Of a DNA stretch of 64,000 nucleotides, positions 34,775-47,489 are shown piece by piece. Made by a program: the position numbers and the translations under genes. Origin of the DNA: Clusia tigrina (taxonomy: Eukaryota; Arthropoda; Insecta; Diptera; Clusiidae); the NCBI GenBank assembly GCA_920105625.2, contig OV050031.1, forward strand, positions 212,777,194-212,841,193, in the 5' to 3' direction. Under the pieces are notes generated by a model, which saw nothing but the letters and a program-made list of their open reading frames with translations, ran no database searches and had not been told where the DNA came from. How positions within the stretch are numbered: the first letter of the stretch is position 1; each line of letters opens with the position of its first letter.

Positions 34775-37010
34775 ATCAGCGAGGCTTCCTAGTACCTACG
34801 ACAGTTCCGAAATTCTGCACTCGTTCTTTTTCACATATACAAGAAATATATTTTAAACATATTTATATAAATTTATTAAATGAATGTCATTTTCGGGTCA
34901 ACTGAGAAAAGTCTGCCTTGCTACGTCTTCTTCGGCACCAAAAACTATGACTCGATTGTTGAATTTTTCTTAGAAGATAACTAAATCCATTGCCGAATTG
35001 TTCATCGCATCGTCCATATCGCAATTGTTCAACACAATTTTGAACGATGATTCCCCAAAAATTACCCTCATTCACAGCGTATTCTAAATATCAATGTCAT
35101 TGGTAGCACCACCAACAACAACAACAACGAAAATATCGAAACAAACCCCACAATAAACGTACTCGATGGATTGCATGTGTGCCAATGTGAGTCTAACACT
35201 GCACAGAACGACCGACCGCCTCATCAGCGACTGACCAACTGCAAAGGGTGCGGTGCAAACAGCAAAAACTGGCACCATAGCAATTCCAAATAGAAGCAGA
35301 AAATCTAAAATATATTTTTAAAAAAAATAAAAGAGAATTAAACGCAATATTGTTTCTAAATTTAGTTAGCAAAATTAAGTTAAGAAGAAAGTTACAAAGT
35401 TTTACTCCTTAAGTTTTAAATGACTGAACTAAAATAAATTTAAAAATAGTTAAATTTAAAATTAAATTTAAATTGTATAAAAACGCAACAAAAACAAAAC
35501 AAACAAACAAATTATATAATTAAATTAAATTAATTAAAATATAATAGTTTAAAACTTTTGTTAGCAGTTGTTAAGCAACTTTTAAAGTATACTAAATATA
35601 TATTAAAATAACTAATTAATGAAACTTTTTTCTTACTTTGTGTGTGAGTGTGTGTGTAGCTTTAATTAAGTAGTAAAGTTAGTAATATATGCAACTATAT
35701 ACCGTATAATGACAATTTATATCTAAAGAAACTCTGTCATTATTAGCGGTAAATTCTTTCATTAAACACTGCGCATAAAAGTATGCTATGAACTCCTGAG
35801 CCGCTTTGCAGACTATTTTCGAATGTTGCCGCCAACAAAGCAAGCAAAGGAAATACTATTATAAAAACACAACAACAACAAACACTGAAAAATAAATCAA
35901 AAAAATTACATTTCGAAATTCACAAATTTAAGGGTTATGAACAAAACAAACTTTATCTTAATTTAATAAGCGGAAGTCTTCCACTATTGTTACACACTAT
36001 TAACTAAATTCAATAATGAAAGCCATGTAAATTATTATTATTATTATAATATTAGTAAAGGAATTAACAAACAATTTGTTAACACGCAACAATGTATTAG
36101 CAAAATTTAGCTGAATTTCAGTTACTCGAAGGTTTAAGCGTTGAGTGCTTAAGCAAGTAATATTAAACATAAGTTAAGCTGTTGACTTTTTCTATGCTCT
36201 TTTGAAAAAAGTAAAGAAATCGTAGGCCGTTTATGTTTTTATATAGAAGAAATATAAAATTCAAGGTTTCGTAAACTAACATAAAATAACTAAAATTAGA
36301 CAAACACACAAATTCTAGAAAAAAAAACATTTGTAAATAAAGTAATAGAAAAACAACATAATTATAATATAAAAATTGGTTAGAAACAAAATACATAATT
36401 TTCATTATTTCTTCTAAATAAAGCAACATAAAAACAAACACAGTTATAATACATAAATTGAGAAGGAAATATATTATTTTGTGAAATTATTATTATCAAT
36501 AAATTAATAAAAAAAAAACACAAAATAGTTATAATACAAAAATAAATATATTATTTTGCAAAATTATTATTATCAATAAATCAGCATGAAAACAACATAA
36601 TTATTATATATAAATTTATCAGAAGAAATATAATTTTCATTATTTATTATATTAGTAACTCAAACAACAACAAAAAATAGGTATAAAACAATAATTATTC
36701 ATTATAGTAGAGTAACTCAAAACAAATTATGGTAAAAAAAATATTATTATTTATACAGTAGCAGAAAATAATTAAGGTGGAAAACAATTATTATTTATTA
36801 TAATACAGTAACTCAAAAACAATTTTGATATAAAACAAATTTAGTGAAGAGAAATATAAATATTGTTATTATTATTTACCTTAACTGAAATAAATTTTAT
36901 AATTTAATTAATAGAAAATTATTATAACTAAAATTTTAAAAAATTAAGGAGTACACAATTTAAATTTGAAATGATACGCAAGGTTTTTGTATAGTTTTGA
37001 ATATTGCGGC
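34775..37010. other. AT-rich intergenic DNA
   Basis: Long A/T-rich sequence with repeated CAAAACA and ATTATTATT motifs. No gene, RNA or transposon end recognised. A CAACAACAACAA run lies at about 35110. Confidence 0.45.
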
Positions 37011-37026
37011 AATTGATGGAGTGGAA

Positions 37027-37415
37027 AGTTCAAAGAAGTTCAGAGAAGTTCAGAGAAGTTCAGAGAAGCTCAGAGAAGTTCAGAGAAGTTCAGAGAAGTT
37101 CAAAGAAGTCCAAAGAAGTTCAAAGAAGTTCAGTGAAGTTCAGAGAAGTTCAGAGAAGTTCAGAGAAGTTCAGAGAAGTTCAGAGAAGTTCAAAGAAGTC
37201 CAAAGAACTTCAAAGAAGTCCAAAGAAGTCCAAAGAAGTTCAAAGAAGTTCAGTGAAGTGCAAGAAAGTTCCAGGAAGTTCAGAGAAGTTCAGAGAAGTT
37301 CAGAGAAATTCAGAGAAGTCCAAAGATGTGCAAAGAAGTTCAGAGAAGTTCAAAGAAGTTCAGAGAACTTCAGAGAAGTTCAGGGAAGTTCAAAGGAATT
37401 AAGTGAAGTTGAAAA
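37027..37415. repeat. Decamer minisatellite AGTTCAGAGA, about 39 units
   Basis: A strict 10-bp period of AGTTCAGAGA with AAAGA and GTCCA variants, from 37027 to about 37415. All plus frames are open because no unit holds a stop codon; the 159- and 132-residue frames here are artefacts. Confidence 0.95.
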
Positions 37416-37784
37416 AAATAAATTGATTTTTTTTTTCAAAATCCAATCTAGCAATTCAACAAATGATGCAAAATAGCCATTACATAAATTTAAAAAGAAT
37501 AAAAGAATTCAATAACAAAGTAGTGGAATATATTTCAAATCCGACGTTGGGTCAATAAGTACCTGAAAATTACAAAGATAGCGTTTCCACCTCAAATTCA
37601 ATATGTTGCTTGTCAAGAGGCATCTTTCGAAGGGACGCACCCTAATTTTCTGACTGATCTGCCAAATATATCGTATCGCAGAGGCATAACAGAACGATCC
37701 ACCTCGTCACTCAATTTTCATTTTATAATTTCAGAACAGAATTTCCATCATAGTGGCATAGAAAAAAAAATATACACTTACCAA

Positions 37785-38545
37785 AATTACATTGAAAAAA
37801 GTTACACTGAAAAATTACAGTGAAAAAATTCAAACTGAAAAAGTGGTCCTTGAGAAAAATTATACTGATGAAATTCACACTGAAAAAAATTGCACTGAAT
37901 AAATTTACACTGAAAAAATTTCACTGAAAAAATTCAAACTGATATAATGTCCACTGCAAAAAAATTACTCTAAAAAAATCCCCATTGAAAATATTTACGC
38001 TGAAAAAATTTACACAAATTAACACATACTGAAAAAATAACACTGAAAAAATTTACACTGCAAAATTTTACACTGAAAAAATTCACATTGCAAAAATTCA
38101 CAATTAAAAAAATTACAACGAAAAAATTCACACTGAAAAAATTCATACTGAAACAATGTACACTGCAAAGAGGTACACTGCAAAAAAATTACACTGAAAC
38201 AAATTATAATGAAAAAATTCACACTGAAAAAATTCACACTGAAAAAATTCACACTGAAAAAATTCAAACTGAAACAATATATACTGCAAAAATTTACACT
38301 GAAAAATTTACATTGAAAAAATTTACACTGAAGAAATTTACACAAAAAACAACACGCTGAAAAAATTACACTGATAAAATGAACATTGAAAAATTTGACA
38401 CTGAAAAAATTCACATTGAAAAAATTCACATTGAAAAGAATTACACTGCGGAAATTTTCACAGAACAAAATTTTCACTGGAAAAATTCAAACTAAAAAAA
38501 TTACACTGGAAAAATTCAAACAAACAAATTACACTGAAATAAATT
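37785..38545. repeat. 15-bp minisatellite AAAAATTCACACTGA, about 50 units
   Basis: The period is mostly 15 bp with small indels. The minus strand gives a 152-residue frame with a five-residue period (FFSVN), an artefact of the repeat. It starts about 370 bp after the decamer array. Confidence 0.93.
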
Positions 38546-38559
38546 TAGAAACTACAAAA

Positions 38560-41500
38560 ATTAATATATACTCGTACTCGTCTACTACAAATAATATTAT
38601 AATTACATTGATGAAAGTAAATATTTCGAAATGACCTGCGTTTTTTTAGCAGAGCGTGTTTTGAACAAATCATTTTTGCAAGAATTTATTTTACAGTGTA
38701 ATAATTTTTGGAACTAAAATTAGTGGTATACTTTACGAAATCCAAACTCAGTGGTATTGAAATCCCCCCCCATTTAATATAGATAAACACAGAATTTCGA
38801 AATCAACTACTTTTACTGAGCATTAATTTCATTCGCATTTGTTTTTTTCGCAGTGTAATAATTTTCTGGTACCAATATAAGTAACCAAATTGAGTACCAA
38901 GCACAATGATAACAAATTTCCCCACATACATCACACTCGTTCTTGGTTCTTTTCAGGAGTATCGATTCGTGAACAGTGAAATCTGACATGCAATTGCTGA
39001 AAAATTAGTTGAATTTATGCCTTTTAATTATTGTTACCTCAAAATTTTATTAATTTTTTTTTTAAATTTTTATATAATTACAAAATACACAAAACAGTCG
39101 TCAACAACTTCAAAAATTACTCGAAATTAATTCAGTTCAGTTCATACTAATTTCTAGTATATTAATATACAAAAAATAATAAAAATAACAGCACTAACTC
39201 GGCCATCATTTGGTTGTTACGTGCTCGAAATTAAAAATGGAAATACATGAATGAAATAACTTCATAGCAATGCAGTGGACACTGTGCTGTCTCCAGATCA
39301 TCGTTGTGCATTTTGTGATGATAGATCTGAATCTAAGCAAGATCTTAAAAAATACAACTGTAAAATGAAGTTTCAAGTTACTCCTTTCGATTGATGAAAC
39401 CTTCAACTTCAAAACAAATTGTAGATTATACGAACAATTCCAACTGTAATTTAGATATTCCTCAAGTAATTTATAAAATATGAGAGTAAAGAAATATGAA
39501 GAAAAAATAACTTTAAATATTTTTAATAAATATTTTTATAAAAATATTAAACAACTTCAGCAATCATCCACAAAGTGAACAACGTGAACTAATCGAGCAG
39601 ATAGTATCAAATATACATGTATAACACCACAGAAATCCTAAAATTTTGATGAACAGCAATTTACTCTGAACGAATGAACGATTGAACTTTTCAAACCACT
39701 TTCAGCATATGCTAATATTATTTATAAAATATTTTATTATTATTATTTTATAAAACAATATAGATTTAAAAATAAATAAATAAGAAATATATATAAAATC
39801 TCATATTTTAATTTGTAGGCCACCACAGAGTTGCACTGAACACATTCAACAATGCTTCAGGTAATATTTAAAGGCACCTGAAAATATGCTACATTTTTTT
39901 GTATGTAAATTCATGTATCACCAAATCAAATCAAATCAGTCAAAATGAAGGTATCTTTATACTGTCATTGAAGAATTAAGGATGGTCTCAAATATTACTA
40001 CTACTATAAACTACTGCTCATTTTTTTCATTAAGTTGCTCTCCCTTTTTTATTACATTTAAGTAAATAAATTGGGGAGAAGTAATCTTAATTGTTTATTT
40101 TGCTTATAATTATTTTAACATTTGTTTTTGGAAAGTTGACAACTTTTATTTTTTCCAGTGTGCCAGAATTTATCCTTTTTATTATAGTAAACTGCACTTT
40201 AACTCACTTCCCTTAAACTTCCCTTAACTCAGTTCCCTTTTGCTTTCATTTAACTGGTACTCAAAAAACACAGCATACTTTCAAGGGCCTCTGCCATATA
40301 CCTCTAAGTATCTTCATTGGCATCTCTGCGTGGCACATTTTACATAGAAAAATTAATAAAAATTATTATTATTTTTATACATTTTATATGGAAAATGCAT
40401 TAATATTATTATGTTTTATAATAAATATTTCTTTCCACATTTAAAAATTAAATATAACAACGAAGTAAATGGTGCTATGAGTTGCAAACGCTTTTAATTT
40501 CATATTAACTCTTGAATTCGATTATTTGTTTGTTATTTTGTTGTTGTTAAATTAATGAAAGGTTTCCAATAATAAAGAAAAATAAATATAATATAAATTG
40601 TTTCTAGTTTTGTGTAGAACCACAAAAAGTGGTTGGCATCAATGCGATAAATGTGAGCCCCTTTATCGCATTGCTTGAACCAACCACCATCGTACGTAAA
40701 TTGATTTCTTAATTTTGTGGTTTCCCCACTCTCTGGAAACAAACCACAAAATTAACAAATATCAAATTTGAACTTTAAATATTAAGTAGAACTAATTTTC
40801 ATTTCGAAACCAACAAAAACACATAAGAAAAAATCAATTGCAAACTTTAACTTAACAAGTAGAATACGAGTAGACGAAGTAGCCGTAGTAGAGCAGAGAA
40901 GAAATTAGTTAACAAGCGATTCAAATAAAACCCTAAAACCAACATGAAATCAAAATTCTAAATGCAAAACAATTGAGAACAACAATTTTTATAATCTTAG
41001 AAGAAATTAATTGAATAAGTAAAACGCAAACAAGAATTCTAGAAGTAAATTTTCCATTTTTTTAAATTATAGAATTAGAGAAACAAGTTTGCATTACTCA
41101 CAGCTACTAAGAATCTATGTCATTGTAAACCCATGCATCGTGTTAGGGATGCAAAAATAATGGAAACTAAATTTAAATGTAAATAATAAATAATATTAAA
41201 ACAAACACAAAAACAATTGTAAAGTTAACGACCCTGTATATTGAGCAAATGCAAAGTAAAGCCACCAATGAATTGATTACTCGCATGTAAGTGTAGTTCT
41301 TAACCTAGGCCTAGAACAACGTACAGATCTGCAACTGTTCTCGTGTAGAATAAAGCAGACGAAATCCGTTTCGAAGGAATCTGCTAGACCAGAAGGCAAT
41401 CATCAAACAATTTACTGTACAACTATGTTTAAATAAAATTATATATACAAATATACGATCTATTAACACATATACAAAGGTATAGAAAGTTATAGACGGA

Positions 41501-42040
41501 TTGTCTTTTCTTCAAAAAATTTAGCAGAATTTCTCATAATTAATTAAGTAACAAGAAAAACAAAATCAACCACGAAACATGAGCGAAAAACCCACAATTG
41601 TATCATATTAAAAACTTAAATCTTAATAAATTGTTTCTATTTATTGTTGAGTTTCGAACGTAAAAGCATAAAAAATATACAAAAAAAAATTTCAATAAAA
41701 ATGCAAAAATAATTAAAAAATCAACAAAAAAAAACTATTTGAAAAAAAACGAAAACAAACACAAAAAAGTTTTCCTAAAAAATTTTTAGATAATTTAATT
41801 CTAGCTAAAATGTCCACAACCATGGACAATAAATATATAAATAAAAACAAAAGCTGCATTCAAGAAGCAAACTAAAACAGCAACAACACAAAAACAGCAA
41901 AAAAAATGATAAAATTAAAATATATTAAGTAAAAAATGTTTTAAACTTGCTCTAATTGATAAAATTTAAAACTAAGAGAATTAATAAATACACTTAATAT
42001 CTTTACATGTTACTTGGGAGTAGTTCATTTCATTTGCCAC
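38560..42040. other. AT-rich intergenic DNA
   Basis: No recognised gene. Stretches near 41220-41420 are of mixed composition and contain AATAAA sites, so a host 3' UTR is possible but not supported by any coding exon. Confidence 0.4.
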
Positions 42041-42049
42041 AGGGCGGGA

Positions 42050-42560
42050 GGTGTAAGTATGCGAGGATACGAGTAGTAGCACGAAAATTAGTTCAATGCT
42101 TATTGTTCAGGATCACTGGATTGGGTGAAGTAAAACAAATTCAATGGTTTAGTATTTCAGGTTTAATAAAACTGCAAGTTAATTATGCGAGCACACGAGT
42201 ATAGGCACGAAAATTAGTTCAATGCTTACAGTTCAGGATCACTGGATTAGGTGAAGTGAAGCCACATCAATGGTTTGGTAATTCAATGCTTACAGTTCAG
42301 GATCACTGGATTGGGTGAAGTGAAGCCACATCAATGGTTTGGTAATTCAATGCTTACAGTTCAGGATCACTGGATTGGGTGAAGTAAAACAAATTCAATG
42401 GTTTGGTATTTCAGGTTCAATAAAACTGAAAGTTAATTATGCGAGCACACGAGTATAGGCACGAAAATTAGTTCAATGCTTACAGTTCAGGATCACTGGA
42501 TTAGGTGAAGTGAAGCCACATCAATGGTTTGGTAATTCAGGTTCAATAAAACTGGTGTCT
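42050..42560. repeat. Tandem array mixing 127-bp and 64-bp units
   Basis: GTTCAGGATCACTGGATT recurs at 42104, 42231, 42295, 42359 and 42485 (spacings 127, 64, 64, 126). The long unit contains an extra TTAATTATGCGAGCACACGA segment that the short ones lack, so short units are deletion derivatives or the long one is composite. It borders the jockey copy that follows. Confidence 0.9.
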
Positions 42561-42582
42561 AGAAGCATCTTAAGTAACTTAT

Positions 42583-44125
42583 GTGTGTGTTAAGCTGGAG
42601 GAGACTATAACGCCTCACTTCACCAAAAGGCCGACAATTTATGTGGCCATTGCAAAATTTAATTTACTCCCCGTCTCTTCAGGTACACCAACATACTGGC
42701 CAACAGACGTAAGAAAAATTCCCGACTTGATTGACTTCTGTGTGATGAAAGGTATCATGCTTAATGATCTTAAATGTAGCCCCTGTTTTGAGCTGTCTTC
42801 TGACCACTCTTCCGTTCTAGTCGAGCTTAACAACAATCTTACGCTTCTTCCCAACCAATGTAACTTACATAATCACAAAACTGATTGGAATCGCTTCCGA
42901 TATACGGTATCTTCCACAATTGATTTAAAACTATCACTGAAATCTGAAGAAGACATCATTGCGACTGTTGAATACTTCAACAATTGCCTGCAGCAAGCTG
43001 CGTGGTCCCCCACTGAATAAACGAAAATCAACGAACATCACCAAACCTATAAAAGAAAAACAGAGAAAATCGATATGCAACAAAAAAGTGGCAACAAACT
43101 AGACATCCTGAAGACAAGAAAAAACTAAGTGCGCTTACAAAGGAACTTAAAGAGATCCTTAATAACGAACGAAACACCCAACTCCATCATTACCTCAGTA
43201 ATCTCGACAGTTGCTACAGAATACTCTCTCTGAAAAGGAACTAGAACTCTAAAGAGACCCAAAATGTCCCAATCCGCTTTACGAATGGAAAATAACGAAT
43301 GGACTAAAAGTGACTGTGAAAGAGCAGACACATTTGCCCGACACTTAAAAAGAGTATTTACCCCACACGAAATCGAGCCCCCAGCCTGTGTAATAGAAGA
43401 AGTGAAAACTGTTCTGAGTAACACCCATCAGATGGACCATCTCTTAAGTAAATCCTTCTGAAGCAGAGCGCTGAACAAATCACTGTGAGAACCTCTATAG
43501 TCGTGAACAAATAGGAGCGGACGTTACAATCCTCAAACGAGACACCTGCCCACCCGTTAAGCTCAACGACATAAATATACCCCAATGTGATGAGGCTAGA
43601 TACCTTGGGATGCACCTCTCGGCAGAAGATTAACTTGAAAACCCATATTTTTACAAAACGAAAAGCAGTCGGTATAAAGCTCAGAACTCTACGCTGGCTC
43701 TTGAATCGAAACTCCAAAGTCTCAATCGATAGCAAATTGCTCTTGTACTCAGCAATTTTAAAACCAGTTTGGACTGACGATATTCAGCTGGGGGGCACTG
43801 CGGCAACTGCCAATGTTGAAATACTGAAAAGATTGCAATGAAAGACCCTGAGAATGATTGTAAACGCACCTTATTATGTCACAAACAACCACATCCATCG
43901 TGACCTACTTCGCACAATCTGATGTCTACGACCCCAACATCATATCAGCTCAGTATTTCACGGTACTACATTAAGAGAGTATGTTTGAAGAAACTACTTC
44001 CGTACACCCAAAGCGGTATGACACCGTGCACACACACGAAACGACCGAAAATGTTGTATTCCGCCGTAGCTTCAACAATTAAGAAGTTGGAATTCTTCGT
44101 TAATAAGAGGAAATCTGTTTGAGAC
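42583..44125 (+). mobile_element. Jockey-clade retrotransposon copy 1, RT core deleted
   Basis: On plus: the C-terminal half of an APE endonuclease with GTPTYWPTDVRKIPDLIDFC (from 42682) and the catalytic region FELSSDHSSVLVEL (about 42787-42828; Asp and His present); an endonuclease-RT linker (WTKSDCERADTFARHLKRVF, about 43300-43360); then a jump near 43460-43500 straight to DTCPPVKLNDINIPQCDEAR, followed by YLGMHL, LRTLRWLLNR and NNHIHRDLLRTI. The RT palm with its FADD box is missing, so a deletion of most of the RT core is inferred. Stops and frameshifts are present. Confidence 0.8.
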
Positions 44126-44149
44126 TATATCACAAAACAAATCTTTGGC

Positions 44150-45880
44150 AGAGGAGAGCCAACATATTGGCCAACAGATACATTGGAAAAACTCCTGATG
44201 TCATTGACTTCTTTATAACGAAAAACATTAATCATCAGTTATTTTCTATATACTCATGATTTGAACCAGAGTATACGGAGTAAAGAAACTTAAACGTCAA
44301 AGCAGCGACAAAAATCAAACGGACGTTGTACATGAATCCACTCAGAATCGAGGTGAATCCCCTCAAAATCGTGGTGTGTCCGCCACGAACGCTGGCAGCA
44401 AAAAGAAGCTATTTTCTCTGTGTTCTCTGCTTTGAACTATATTCAGACCACTCACCTGTGATGCTATACTACAACACAACGCCCGTCCTTACTCCATCGA
44501 AAAAATACATATTTAAACACAAAACCTGCGGGGACTCTTATCGTGAGCTGGTAGATAACACCCCAATTTCTCTGAAAACTCATAGGGAAATTGACAGCCT
44601 TTTTCAGTGACACAATACTCCAAGCAGCGGTAGATGCGACTCCAGTAATAACAACAAATCCTAAAGATTACCCGATAGCCGCATCTTATATAAAAGCAGA
44701 TAAAAGAAAAGAGGCAGCTCAGAACTCGAAGGCAAGTAAATGGATGTCCTCAATTAGAAGCAAAACTCAATATAGCAACCAGAGAACTTAAAGAACTTCT
44801 AGGAGTAGACAAACAACAAAATGTCCAACTGCACCTATCAAATATAAATCACCGCAAGGGGAGCAACTGTAACCTTTGGAAAGCCACAAATGAAGCCAAT
44901 CATTCAGTTTTGCATCAATCTGCCATAAAAGCCCCGAGTAATAAATGGGCAAGAACACCCCTTGAGAAAGCAATTGTATTGGCTCAGCACCTCGCAACAA
45001 CTTTCACAAAAACAAAAACAAGCACCAATCATGCTCTACTTGAAAATAATCGGCAAATTAAAGTTACCACCAGCAAAGTGACTCTTAGAGAAATAAGAAA
45101 CTACATCCAAACCCAAATTAACACCAAAAAGGCACTGGGATACAATGACATAACGGGAAAATTATTCAAAGAGCCAACAGATAAAGCAATTATATATATG
45201 AGAAATCTATTCAACTCGATCATAGCCATTAAATATATTCCAATTGTATGGAAGATAGCCAAAATCAATGCCATACTGAAACCTAACAAAGATCCAACCC
45301 TTCGTATAGACCCATTAGCTTACTGCCAATACTCTCAAAGCTGTTTGAAAAACTAATATCTAACCGCCTAGAACTTTTAATTTAACCTTTAATCCCTTCA
45401 CACCAGTTTGGTTTTCGGCGCTGGCGCTCTACAATACAACAATTTCACCGAGTAGTCAATAGAATACTGAAGGACAAAGACAATAAAAAAGTACCCCAGG
45501 CGTACCCCAAGGCAGTATACTGGGCCCTATTCTATATCTCCTTTACACAGCTAACATACCACCTCCCCCTACAGAAGATGGACCCTTGCTGATGATACAG
45601 TACTGCTATCGTCAAACAAGAACATTACTGCAGCCACTCACAAACTACAAAGATACCTAAATAATGTTCTGAACTAGTTCGATGACTGGGGTATTCACAT
45701 TAATGCAGACAAGATGGTACAGGGCATATACACAAATGTCAAGAAGAACACTCGTTAAAATCAATAACAAAGCCAAATATCTTGAAATGTTAATTGATTC
45801 TAAGATAACCTGGAAAGCACATAAAATTCATAAACGTAATAAAGCAAAATTCAAATGATTCCCAACTCTTTATTTCGATT
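44150..45880 (+). mobile_element. Jockey-clade retrotransposon copy 2, same orientation, interrupted by a MITE
   Basis: On plus: PTYWPTD and TPDVIDFFITKNINHQ (about 44159-44240), then FE, a 164-bp MITE, and FELYSDHSPVML (from 44432). The linker and RT start follow (frame 44910-45356: KWARTPLEKAIVLAQHLATT, KALGYNDITGKLFKEP, VWKIAKINAILKPNKDPTL), then FGFRRWRSTIQQ, a GVPQGSILGP remnant split by a frameshift near 45500, and a LADDTVLLSS box (ADDT at 45588-45599). It fades out near 45880, before the C-terminus. It lies head to tail behind copy 1. Confidence 0.8.
44267..44430. mobile_element. Non-autonomous hAT-type MITE (copy 2), 164 bp
   Basis: It starts CAGAGTATACGGAG and ends TTTTCTCTGTGTTCTCTG, diverged forms of the copy-1 termini. 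Flanks are ATTTGAAC (44259-44266) and CTTTGAAC (44431-44438), an 8-bp duplication with one mismatch. The interior matches copy 1 (GTACATGAATCCACTC ... AAAATCGTGGTGTGTCCGC) but has two 21-bp units instead of four. The uninterrupted FELSSDHS of jockey copy 1 shows the empty site. Confidence 0.88.
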
Positions 45881-46024
45881 GTACGCTTTCGATATCATTC
45901 CAGCACTTCCGAGAATATGTTCCCATAGTACACAAGAGAAAACATCATTGATAGATAGATGATGTGCTACAAATACCTTGCGACAACATCACTAATGACC
46001 AAATATAATATTCAGAACCTATAT

Positions 46025-46250
46025 TTACGTTTCTTCCTCCTTCTTCCTCTCTTTTTACGTCTCTCTATATCTACCTCTGTCTCCCGCTCCCAATCCCTCT
46101 CTCTTTATCTCTCTGTATCTCTCCCTCTCTAACTCTCTATCTGTCTCTCGCTCTCTCTCTATATGCCACTCTTTATCTTTCTGTATCTCTCCCTCTCTAA
46201 CTCGCTATCTCTCTCCCTCTATCCTCCCCTCTTTATCCTCATTTTCGCAC
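46025..46250. repeat. TCTC-type pyrimidine microsatellite
   Basis: CTCTCTATCTCTC-like repeats with two long near-copies. It follows the decayed 3' side of jockey copy 2. Confidence 0.8.
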
Positions 46251-46379
46251 CAACAGTTCCAGTTCATGAGAACATCATTGCATAATTTCCCATCTTAATA
46301 TATTTTTCTTCAATTCGTTTAATCTCAACTTCACACATCCTTCACTTTTGAATATAACCATTAATTTGAAAACATTGCT

Positions 46380-46763
46380 TTGGCAACCCTGCCCCTTCTG
46401 TCAAGGTCAGGCGCATGTAAACAACATCAACTCAGAACACAAATTCTGTTCAATATGATGCGAGCGCACAGTGTGCTTTCGAATTTCACAGTGGTCACGT
46501 TAGGCGAATTATTTAAACATTCTGCGAGGAAAAGTAAAGAAATTAACAAATTCAACAAACAAACAGAAAGTGAGCTCATTTGCGCATTAATCAAGAAACG
46601 TTTCTTAAGTGTTCGTCACAGCCAGTTCAATGGGCACGGCAGAGTTCCAACTGCGTGCGCTCTCACGTACGAAATTATTGATTTTTCGCCAACAGCCGCT
46701 GACGCAGTCTGCTTGAACAGCGCTGCCGAAGGATTCCAGTGGGTTGCCAACGCACGATTTTAA
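46380..46763 (+). other. 127-codon open frame of unknown status
   Basis: A moderately long frame (MATLPLLSRSGACKQHQLRT...) in sequence of ordinary complexity. I recognise no domain, signal peptide or family, and no splice structure is evident. It may be chance. It is listed because it is one of few long frames not explained by a repeat. The region to 47480 otherwise holds only CACAGAGACACAGTCA repeats (46957-47020). Confidence 0.15.
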
Positions 46764-47489
46764 TTTCCGCTCACAATAGCACAGCAGTAATTATTTTCCG
46801 GCGGCTCATTACGGCAGTCGTCTGCAAGACGCGGGCGGCAGCACATTTAAAGTGTAATTAAAATTTCCGCCATTACTCTTCACGCGAAATCCGTTCAAAA
46901 TTTGTGCATGCCCGAAACACGGAAATTTCATTTCCCTGAATTAAATTATTACAAACACACACAGAGACACAGTCACTCACAGAGACACAGTCACACAGAG
47001 ACACAGTCACTCACATAGCCACACTACTTCAGAGGGCAAACAAATTGGGGTCCATAAAAAAATTTCAAACATAAGAGTAAATAGACACAGCGAACCGCCG
47101 CCCGTTAATTGCTTCGGCGAACCCGTTCGGACTCGACAAAGGTTATAATTGCGGCTGATCCCGAAGGATACAGCGGCGGGCGTATTGCTTGTTGGCCAAA
47201 CAACGAATAATTTTAAATGCTATTATTATCTAGATAAGAGATTTAATTAAATTCCGGCCACGCGCGCCTTTTCAAAATGGTTCCGTGCATGTGCACACAT
47301 CCGCGTACATTAAGTAAAGGACACTCACACATCCATCCTGGTATGAGTAGATTTGCATGTGTTCTACACACATGTCCGTAGATGCGTTCGCACCAGTGGC
47401 ATCCCTGTAGCAAAACGGAAGAGGCTGGCAACCATTGGTTCAACTAGCTGAGAGGTAAGGACATTTGGTGTGGGAGAAATAATATAAGT

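Noticed and set aside
36997..37476. 159- and 132-codon frames rich in EVQRSSEKF
   Set aside because: Produced by the 10-bp repeat, open in all plus frames.
38019..38477. 152-codon minus-strand frame with FFSVN period
   Set aside because: Produced by the 15-bp minisatellite.
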